Assembly: GCF_024539675.1 (NCBI RefSeq) | Contig: NZ_JAHHIT010000061.1 | Coordinates: 1-57,130 of the forward strand | Direction of reading: 5' to 3' | Length of the DNA: 57,130 bases | Source of the DNA: Streptomyces hilarionis | Lineage (GTDB): Bacteria; Actinomycetota; Actinomycetes; Streptomycetales; Streptomycetaceae | Shown here: positions 8,401 to 14,597 of the stretch, in pieces | Position numbering within the stretch: the first letter of the stretch is position 1 | Layout: every line of letters begins with the position of its first letter | Notes under the pieces: model-generated | What the model was told of the DNA's origin: nothing | Seen by the model: the letters and a program-made list of their open reading frames with translations, nothing else | Databases searched by the model: none | Made by a program: the position numbers and the translations under genes

Positions 8401-10017
8401 TCAGTCGACGGTGACGACGACGGAGTGCCGGCCGTCGGCGCCGTCGGGCAGGGTCCGGGTCCGTTTCTCGGTCTGCACCGCGCCGGCGCCGTCGGTGGCG
8501 CGCACGGTGAGGGTGTGTCCGCCCCTGGTGGCCTGCCAGGGGAGGGACCACTGGCGCCAGGTGTCGCGGGAGTCCTCCGCGGCGAGCCGGGCCTCCCGCC
8601 AGGGACCGTCGTCGACGCGGACTTCGACCTTGTCGATGCCCCGGTGCTGGGCCCAGGCGACCCCGGCGACCATCACCGTGCCCGACGCGGGGCGGGCGAA
8701 CGGCCGGGGGGTGTCGATGCGGGCCTGGGTCTTGACCGGCGCCCGGCGGGACCAGCCGCGTGCGACCCAGTACGGGTCGTAGGCGTCGAAGGTGGTGAGC
8801 TCGATGTCCTCGATCCACTTGCACGCGGAGACGTAGCCGTACAGGCCGGGCACCACCATGCGGACCGGGAAACCGTGGGCGAAGGGAAGCGGTTCGCCGT
8901 TCATCCCGACGGCGAGCAGCGCGTCCCGGCCGTCCATGACGTCCTCGACCGGGCTGCCGATGGTCATGCCGTCCACCGACCGGGCCACCAGCTGATCGGC
9001 GGGGCCTCCCCGGGCGGGGGGCTCGACCCCGCAGTCGGCCAGCAGGTCGGCCAGGCGCACGCCGATCCAGCGGGCGTTGCCCACGTAGGGGCCGCCGACC
9101 TCGTTGGACACGCAGGTCAGGGTGATGTCGCGCTCCACCAGCTCGCGTCGCAGCAGCTCGTCGAAGGACAACGTCACCGGGCGGGCGACTCCCAGCCCGT
9201 GGACGCGCAGCCGCCAGGTGCGCGCGTCGACCTTCGGCACGACCAGGGCGGTGTCCACCCGGTAGAAGTCCTTGGCGGGCGTCAGGAAGGAACTCGCCCC
9301 CGGGATCCGCAGCTGCGCCCCTGCCGGTACCGGGGGAGCGGGGGAGCCGGGCGCGGGCAGGACGAGGCCGTCACGGGAGGCGACCGCGTCGTGCCCGCTC
9401 GCCCCGTTCAGGGTGCGGCCGAGCACCGCCGCTCCCGCGGACGCGGCGGCGGCAGCGCTCGTGGCGAGCAGGAACCCCCGCCGGTCCCACTCCGGCCGCC
9501 GGGGCAGCCCCTGTCCCGCCGCGTCGGGGTCGGCCGCCGTCCCTCCGCGCGCGTCGAGACGGCCGGCGAGAAGGAACAGCACACCGGCTCCCGCGAGCGC
9601 CCCCGCGGCGGAGGGGAGCGCGTCGCGCAGCCCGGTGGAGTCCGGGCGGCCGAGAGCCGCCGTCGCGCCCACGAGACCGAACAGGAGCAGGCCGACGACC
9701 GCGCTCCACCGGTGGCGCAGGGAAAGGACGCCCAGGGAGACGGCGAGCACCGCCAGTACGGAAAGGATGCCGAATTCCAGGACGAGCTTGTCGTCGGTTC
9801 CGAAATTGCGGACCGCCCAGTCCTTGACCATCGCGGGAGTGCGGTCGATCGCCGCGCCACCGACGGCGACGACCGGTCCGGCCTCGGGACGCACCCACAC
9901 CGACACGAGTTCGGCGACCGCGAGCGCCGCGGAACCTGCCAGCACGCCGCTGAGCGCGCCGAGCACCGACCGCGTCCAACTGCGCGGGATCCGCCGCTTC
10001 TTCTCGAGGTTCGTCAC
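8401..10017 (-). CDS. Membrane molybdopterin-dependent oxidoreductase, sulfite oxidase/YedY type
   Basis: Protein of 538 residues with two parts. Residues ~15-160 contain about four membrane helices. After them, RRGFLLATSAAAAASAGAAV resembles a twin-arginine-like anchor. The remainder is an oxidoreductase molybdopterin-binding domain with the molybdenum-ligating cysteine in LTCVSNEVGG and the conserved VPGLYGYVSACKWI segment, followed by a C-terminal Ig-like dimerisation domain. The catalytic part should face outside the membrane; the electron partner is unknown. The start is GTG 10017, with no Shine-Dalgarno; a SigK-type -10 element ends 6 nt before it, which suggests a leaderless message. 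Likely co-transcribed with the fasciclin gene. Confidence 0.88.
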   Translation of the reverse strand: MTNLEKKRRIPRSWTRSVLGALSGVLAGSAALAVAELVSVWVRPEAGPVVAVGGAAIDRTPAMVKDWAVRNFGTDDKLVLEFGILSVLAVLAVSLGVLSLRHRWSAVVGLLLFGLVGATAALGRPDSTGLRDALPSAAGALAGAGVLFLLAGRLDARGGTAADPDAAGQGLPRRPEWDRRGFLLATSAAAAASAGAAVLGRTLNGASGHDAVASRDGLVLPAPGSPAPPVPAGAQLRIPGASSFLTPAKDFYRVDTALVVPKVDARTWRLRVHGLGVARPVTLSFDELLRRELVERDITLTCVSNEVGGPYVGNARWIGVRLADLLADCGVEPPARGGPADQLVARSVDGMTIGSPVEDVMDGRDALLAVGMNGEPLPFAHGFPVRMVVPGLYGYVSACKWIEDIELTTFDAYDPYWVARGWSRRAPVKTQARIDTPRPFARPASGTVMVAGVAWAQHRGIDKVEVRVDDGPWREARLAAEDSRDTWRQWSLPWQATRGGHTLTVRATDGAGAVQTEKRTRTLPDGADGRHSVVVTVD

Positions 10018-10023
10018 GTGGGG

Positions 10024-10055
10024 AATCCGGTCCTGAACGCGGCGCGGATTGGTCG
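10024..10055 (-). promoter_or_regulatory. Candidate SigK promoter for oxidoreductase-fasciclin operon
   Basis: On the minus strand CCAATCC (10046-10052) and CCGGATT (10024-10030) are separated by 15 nt. The whole 32-nt block matches the block upstream of sigK at 26 of 32 positions. It resembles the mycobacterial SigK consensus as I recall it (CCATCC-N16-18-CCGAATA). The -10 element lies 6 nt before the GTG start. Confidence 0.6.
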
Positions 10056-10179
10056 GTCACCGGATCGGATGAATATTTCTTCCCGGCCAATCCGCGGCCC
10101 TTCGCGCTACGGATTACGTGTATTGGCCGCGTGCGTGTGCTCCGCGCCCGCGCCCTGAAATCAATGACGCAGGAAGACG

Positions 10180-10224
10180 AAAAAAGGGGGGGCTCGGCCG
10201 TCCGGCCGGGCCCCCCCTTTTTTT
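10180..10224 (-). terminator. Intrinsic bidirectional terminator after rskA
   Basis: Six A and seven G (10180-10192) pair with seven C and seven T (10211-10224) around a GC-rich loop. With poly-A on one side and poly-T on the other it can work in both directions. It is an unusually canonical rho-independent terminator for this genome and lies 4 nt past the rskA stop. Confidence 0.9.
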
Positions 10225-10227
10225 CTC

Positions 10228-10980
10228 TCAGGCGGGAAACTTCCACAGAGCGATCGGTGGCGAGGTGGGCCGTGGCGAGCCGCCCGCGGGCTCGACGGTG
10301 ATGCCCATGCCGGAGGCGGCGTCGACGGCCCCTCGCAGCAGCACGGTCTGGTCGCTGCGGCCGGGGTCCATCAGCCCCGCGGACCGCATGGCTCCGGCGT
10401 CGTCGAACCAGAGCTGGTACACCTTGCCGCGGGGCGGCGGCGCCATGGCGGAGGCGACGAAGACGGCCCGGTCCTGGCTCGCGGAGACGACGACGGCTCC
10501 CGTGGCGCCGTCCGACAGTTTCGCCGTCTGCGTTCGGGCGTCCGGGGCGGCGAGCACGGCGGCGATCCGGTCCACGGTCTGCTCCGCCTGCCGTGCCTGC
10601 TCAGTGGCGTCCTCGGCACGCTGGTGCTGCCACACGGCGGTTCCCCCGAGCGCGGCGGCCGCGGCGAGGCAGGCGGCCAGCGCCCAGCGTGACAGCAGCC
10701 GTGTCCCGGCTCGAGCACGGCCCGGGCCGGGCCGCGGGACACCAGTCGGCGCCTCCTGCCGGACCGTGGTGATGCGTCGCAGCACCTGTTCACGCATCGC
10801 GGGGCGCGCCGGCGTCCAGGCGGCCAGCCCCAGGCGGGCCGCGGTCGCCGAGAGCTCGGCCGCCTCCTGCGCGCAAGCCTCGCAGCCGGCGCAGTGGTGT
10901 TCGAACGCCTCGCGTTCCTCGTCGGACACGGCGTGCAGGGCGTAGGCGCCCGTGAGCCGGTGCAGGTCGGCGGCGGTCAC
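10228..10980 (-). CDS. rskA: Anti-sigma-K factor RskA
   Basis: Anti-sigma factor of 250 residues. The cytoplasmic N-terminus carries a zinc-binding HX3CX2C motif (HCAGCEAC, near residues 29-36), one membrane helix follows (about residues 95-117, ALAACLAAAAALGGTAVW), and the extracytoplasmic part ends in the RskA domain (VYQLWFDDAGAMRSAGLM, ITVEPAGGS). It should hold SigK at the membrane until proteolysis releases it. The GTG start overlaps the sigK stop (GTGA), so sigma and anti-sigma are translationally coupled. Confidence 0.92.
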   Translation of the reverse strand: MTAADLHRLTGAYALHAVSDEEREAFEHHCAGCEACAQEAAELSATAARLGLAAWTPARPAMREQVLRRITTVRQEAPTGVPRPGPGRARAGTRLLSRWALAACLAAAAALGGTAVWQHQRAEDATEQARQAEQTVDRIAAVLAAPDARTQTAKLSDGATGAVVVSASQDRAVFVASAMAPPPRGKVYQLWFDDAGAMRSAGLMDPGRSDQTVLLRGAVDAASGMGITVEPAGGSPRPTSPPIALWKFPA

Positions 10981-11561
10981 GCGGTCACCCCCAGGCAGTC
11001 GCGCAGTCGGATGAGTCCGTCGCGCAGACGGGTCTTCACGGTGCCCAGCGGAAGCTTCAGCGCGTCCGCCACCTGCGGGTAGGTCAGCCCGCGGTAGTAG
11101 GCGAGAGTGACGGCCTGGCGCTGGATCTCGGTCAGGGTGCGCAGACAGCGCCGCACCTGCTCCCGCTCCAGCCGCGCCTCGACCTGCTCGGTCACATGAT
11201 CGTATTCGGGTGTGTGGTCCAACAGAGCCGCCTTGTGGTCCCGGGCCGCCGCCGCCTCCGCCGAGCGCACGCGGTCGACGGCGCGGCGGTGCGCGAGCGT
11301 GAGGATCCAGTTGATCGCCGACCCGCGGTCGGACCGGTACCTGGGCGCGGTGCGCCACACCTCCACAAGTACCTCCTGGGCCACCTCCTCCGACTGCGCC
11401 TCGTCGCGCAGGACGGCACGGACCACGCCCAGAACCGAGTTCACCACGGTGTCGTACACCGAGGCGAAGGCCTTCTCGTCCCCCAGGGCGACCCGGGCCA
11501 TCAGCTCCTCCAGGTCCGGTTCCGCCGAGGGGTTTCTGCCGATGTACACGGCCTCTTTCAC
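10977..11561 (-). CDS. sigK: ECF RNA polymerase sigma factor SigK
   Basis: ECF sigma factor with region 2 (residues ~20-85, EEVAQEVLVEVWRTAPRY, GSAINWILTLAHRRAVDRVR) and region 4 (RQAVTLAYYRGLTYPQVADA), followed by its RskA-type anti-sigma. I place the start at GTG 11561 (194 residues), which has GGAGG five nt upstream. The longer frame starting at GTG 11609 would begin upstream of the predicted SigK -10 element, so it could not be translated from that transcript. The factor probably activates its own promoter and that of the oxidoreductase-fasciclin operon. Confidence 0.9.
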   Translation of the reverse strand: MKEAVYIGRNPSAEPDLEELMARVALGDEKAFASVYDTVVNSVLGVVRAVLRDEAQSEEVAQEVLVEVWRTAPRYRSDRGSAINWILTLAHRRAVDRVRSAEAAAARDHKAALLDHTPEYDHVTEQVEARLEREQVRRCLRTLTEIQRQAVTLAYYRGLTYPQVADALKLPLGTVKTRLRDGLIRLRDCLGVTA

Positions 11562-11594
11562 GGGGTCCTCCGTGGTCGGGACATCTCCGGACGT

Positions 11595-11626
11595 AATCCG
11601 ATCCTGCACCGCCCGCGGATTGGTCG
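11595..11626 (-). promoter_or_regulatory. sigK: Candidate autoregulatory SigK promoter
   Basis: On the minus strand CCAATCC (11617-11623), 15 nt, then TCGGATT (11595-11601). It is the partner of the block at 10024-10055. Transcription from it would start near 11588-11590, leaving a leader of about 28 nt before the GTG at 11561. Confidence 0.6.
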
Positions 11627-11821
11627 CGGCGCCGAAAAAGAAGAAACGGCCCCGGCCCCCCCGGGTGCGGCCCCCGCGCAGCCGGGCCGAGACCGGCCCC
11701 GGACGCCGTGCCGAGCCGCCTGCTCACCCCCATGGCCCACGTGCCCGCGCCGCCTCTCCGCCCGCCTTCTAGCGTCGGAGGCAACGGATTCCAGATCCCC
11801 AGGAACCGGGAGGAGACGTCC

Positions 11822-12223
11822 ATGTCGCTCCGTGCTCCCCTCGCGGGCATAGCCGCCGCGATCGTCTGCATCACCCCGCTGGCCGGAACAGCGCACGCCC
11901 AGGACCTCGATTGCCGCGACTTCGCGTTCCAGGAAGACGCCCAGGCGGTGTTCGACCAGGATCCGTCCGACCCCAACCGGCTCGACGAGGACCAAGGGCC
12001 GGACGACGGGATCGCCTGCGAGGTGTTGCCGCACCGCAGTGCCGCCGTCGTTCCGACAGCCCTGCCCCGGCCGGTCGTCACGCCGACCCGCGGCGTTCAG
12101 GGCGGCCTCGGCGGGGCGACCGGCGCGGGGGTCTCCGGGCGGGACGTCGGTCTCGGCCTGGGCCTCACCGCCGGGGCGCTGACGGCCGCCGGATGCATGA
12201 TGGTCCGCCGTCGGCGGAGCTGA
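11822..12223 (+). CDS. Excalibur calcium-binding domain surface protein
   Basis: Secreted protein of 133 residues. The signal peptide ends near AHAQD (residue ~25); then follows an excalibur domain with two cysteines (LDCRDF and DDGIACE) and an acidic Asp-rich loop typical of its calcium site; the C-terminus has a Gly-rich helix (GRDVGLGLGLTAGALTAAGC) and RRRRS, so the mature protein is probably tethered to the membrane. GGGAGGAG lies 6 nt before ATG 11822, which sets the start. It is divergent from sigK. Confidence 0.85.
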   Translation: MSLRAPLAGIAAAIVCITPLAGTAHAQDLDCRDFAFQEDAQAVFDQDPSDPNRLDEDQGPDDGIACEVLPHRSAAVVPTALPRPVVTPTRGVQGGLGGATGAGVSGRDVGLGLGLTAGALTAAGCMMVRRRRS

Positions 12224-12254
12224 ACCGGCGACCGGGGAACGCCGTTGCGGGCCG

Positions 12255-13205
12255 TCAGGAGCCGGGCGGCGGGGGGTGGTCCGCCGGTCGGTCGGGGGCG
12301 AGGCGGTAAGGGGCGAACGCCTCGTCGGCGGCCGGGGCGTAAGGGCGTTTGGACATGCGGGTGACCAGGTGCCACATGCGGCGTTCGTCCTCCAGGCGCT
12401 TGGGGAGGGCGAGTCCGAGTCCTTCGGCGAGGGGCCTGCGTCCCAGGTTGACCAGAGCGCGCACGGCCGCGGCCCATTCGTCGGTGGCGGCCACCGCCGC
12501 GTGGTACCAGACCGGCGTGAGGGCGAGCAGACAGGCGCCGGTGAGAACGAGCACCGGACGATCGGCCCGGGCGGCGCCCAAGGACACGAGGGCGGCGAGT
12601 GCCACCGCCGTGTGTCCGTAGAGCAGGGCCACGAAGAAGTCGACGTTCGTGCGGGCCGCCACGACCTGTTTGCCGGCCGGTTCGGGCACGACGCTCGTCA
12701 GCTCGTTCCACAACACCTGGGTGTCGAGCCGGTACCGGTCGTATCCGTACTCCTCGAACCTGCGGATGGCGTTCCCCAGCCGGGTCGGCGCGATCTGCCC
12801 GTCGCTCACCGGGTAGCGGTCGAGGCGCTCCCTGTGCAGCGCCCGCCTGATGGGCGAGGCGAACGAGGGATCGGCGAGCCGGTCGGCCGCCTTCCGACGC
12901 CGGGCGCGCTGCCGGCGGCACCCTCGTTCGTAGGCGGGCGCCGGCCACAGCGCGTACCCCTCCAGGAAGCGGTAGAGAGGAGTCTGCAAGGCGTTCAGGA
13001 CGAGTCCCAGCAGGACGGCCGTCACCAGCAGCCCGACCGCGGTGTGGCCGCCGGACGAGGGCCACGCCCGCCCGAGGACCGCGGGCCGGTGCAGGCTCGG
13101 GGCGACGGCGAACGCGAACACGGCGAGGTTCAGGGCGGTGGGCAGGATCCATCCGACGAGCACCGCCCAGCCGCCCGCGAGCACCCCTTTGGCGATGTCT
13201 CCCAC
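12255..13205 (-). CDS. Four-helix membrane protein paired with a cyclase-like protein
   Basis: Unrecognised protein of 316 residues starting with GTG. It has two membrane helices at the N-terminus (residues ~8-35 and ~52-80), a cytosolic middle of about 110 residues rich in Arg and Asp, two further helices (~190-240) and a charged tail ending in Pro-rich sequence. The start lies only 3 nt after the stop of the upstream cyclase-like gene, so the two are co-expressed and probably act together. The layout recalls membrane effectors of nucleotide-signalling defence systems, but no known effector domain was recognised. It converges with the excalibur gene. Confidence 0.75.
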   Translation of the reverse strand: MGDIAKGVLAGGWAVLVGWILPTALNLAVFAFAVAPSLHRPAVLGRAWPSSGGHTAVGLLVTAVLLGLVLNALQTPLYRFLEGYALWPAPAYERGCRRQRARRRKAADRLADPSFASPIRRALHRERLDRYPVSDGQIAPTRLGNAIRRFEEYGYDRYRLDTQVLWNELTSVVPEPAGKQVVAARTNVDFFVALLYGHTAVALAALVSLGAARADRPVLVLTGACLLALTPVWYHAAVAATDEWAAAVRALVNLGRRPLAEGLGLALPKRLEDERRMWHLVTRMSKRPYAPAADEAFAPYRLAPDRPADHPPPPGS

Positions 13206-13208
13206 GGG

Positions 13209-14009
13209 CTACGGCTCCGGCGTCTGTCGTGGCCAGTCGTCGTCCGGGTCGTGTTCCGGCCCGGGCGGGGTGTGGTGCGTGGGGGCGTGGACCGCGTCCG
13301 GCGGCCCGCCCACGACACCCGGCCCGTGGTGGTCGAGCACGCCGATCGAGCCGGTGGCCCGACGCTCGTCCGTGCCTTGCGCGTCCGCGCCCTGCTCCGT
13401 CTCCTCCACGGCGGCTTCCGGCGGCCGGGGGTATCCGGGCACGGTGACCCAACCACGCAGCGTCCGGCCTCGCTTGGTGACGACGTCCCTGGGACCGTAG
13501 GCCGCCGGGTCGGTGTGACGTGAGCCGTGCCCGGCCACCACCGAGCGGAAGAAGGCGTCGGGGACCACCAGGACCAACGGGGACCGGCTCGCCCGGGCGA
13601 GCACCTGCCGGACGGGCCCGGCGTCGAGCAGCTCGGCCAGGTCGTCGACGTCCCCGCCCGCCAGGTGCGGGCCGTCGAGGACCACGGGCCCGTGGCTCAT
13701 CCCGACCCGCAGTCTCATGCGCAGAGCGGCGTTGTGCTCCTGCTGATGCGTTCGCAGGTCGATGTCGAGGCTCGAAAGGAACGCCCGCAGCAGGCGATCC
13801 GCGGGGACCGAGCCGGGGACCAGGATCAGCAGGCCGTCCCCGCGCTCCTCCGTCCGGCACCGACCGGGGTCGAGCCCGGCGTGTGCGAGGGCGGACTCGG
13901 CCATGCGGTACAGCGCTTCCCGCAGTGCCGCGCGGACGGCGTCGGGCCGCGAGCCGAAGTCCTCGATCTCGAGCAGCACGATCCCCCGGTGGAGCGCCTC
14001 GCCCGTCAT
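13209..14009 (-). CDS. Divergent class III nucleotide cyclase-like protein
   Basis: Protein of 266 residues. GIVLLEIEDFGS (residues 9-20) aligns with the first metal-binding strand of class III cyclases, ERGDGLLIL (residues 55-63) with the second (Asp58), and RLRVGMSHGPVV with the RxGIHxG strand. The first metal Asp is replaced by Glu14. The Asn/Arg pair of the family, normally in a sequence like LNxAxRLLDA, reads VDDLAELLDA here, so the transition-state residues appear lost. The last ~60 residues are acidic, His/Pro-rich and disordered-looking. It may be an unusual or inactive cyclase acting as a nucleotide sensor, coupled to the membrane protein downstream. Confidence 0.65.
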   Translation of the reverse strand: MTGEALHRGIVLLEIEDFGSRPDAVRAALREALYRMAESALAHAGLDPGRCRTEERGDGLLILVPGSVPADRLLRAFLSSLDIDLRTHQQEHNAALRMRLRVGMSHGPVVLDGPHLAGGDVDDLAELLDAGPVRQVLARASRSPLVLVVPDAFFRSVVAGHGSRHTDPAAYGPRDVVTKRGRTLRGWVTVPGYPRPPEAAVEETEQGADAQGTDERRATGSIGVLDHHGPGVVGGPPDAVHAPTHHTPPGPEHDPDDDWPRQTPEP

Positions 14010-14259
14010 GCGCCTCCTCCGGCGACGAAATCGACCGTGTCGACCGAGCCGTCCGCACCCGAGGGGCGATGGGCGACGCCGCTTTGCCGACCTTCCTCAC
14101 CGTAGCCACCCGCGCGCGAATCAACCACCCGCCCCCTGAGGCCATTTGACGCCCCCGGGCCACAGGCCGCCGTCTGCACGGCGTAGTGTTCCGTCCCGTG
14201 CGGGGCCATGGGGGAGGAATCCGGCGGGGGAGCCGGGTGTGTCGGGGACGGGAGAGGCC

Positions 14260-14517
14260 ATGTCGTTCGGTGCGCTGACGCTCCTCGTGCTGGGCGTGAT
14301 CGTCGTCGTCGCTGTGAGCGTGGGCTCGTTGGGTGTCCATGCCTTCACGCACCACCACGTCCCGGGCCGACCGCTGCGACGCATCGTGCGCAACCCCCGC
14401 CTCTGGGGGCTGGGCCTGCTGCTCCAGGTCGCGAGCCTGCTCACCTACTCTTGGACCCTGCTCGTGCTGGGCCTGGTCCTCACCGTCTGCGGCCACGTCC
14501 TCAGGCCGACCGGCTGA
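14260..14517 (+). CDS. Small two-helix membrane protein (hypothetical)
   Basis: Protein of 85 residues with a first helix (LTLLVLGVIVVVAVSVGSLG), a basic loop containing HHHVPGRPLRRIVRNPRLW, and one or two more helices in the C-terminal half. DUF6131/YqaE-like small membrane proteins look similar, but no firm family was recognised. The ATG at 14260 has GGAGAGG 4 nt upstream; an in-frame upstream ATG would add a proline-rich non-membrane segment and is rejected. Confidence 0.7.
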   Translation: MSFGALTLLVLGVIVVVAVSVGSLGVHAFTHHHVPGRPLRRIVRNPRLWGLGLLLQVASLLTYSWTLLVLGLVLTVCGHVLRPTG

Positions 14518-14597
14518 GACCACCGCTCCGCACCGGGGCGGTGTCCCTGCGCGGCCGTGCTGCCGCCGGAGCGGACGTCCCGCGGGCGCCCGGAGTC

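Noticed and set aside
9917..10017. Ordinary Shine-Dalgarno-led start for the oxidoreductase
   Set aside because: No ribosome site lies before GTG 10017 or the nearest internal starts; the promoter position instead favours a leaderless start.
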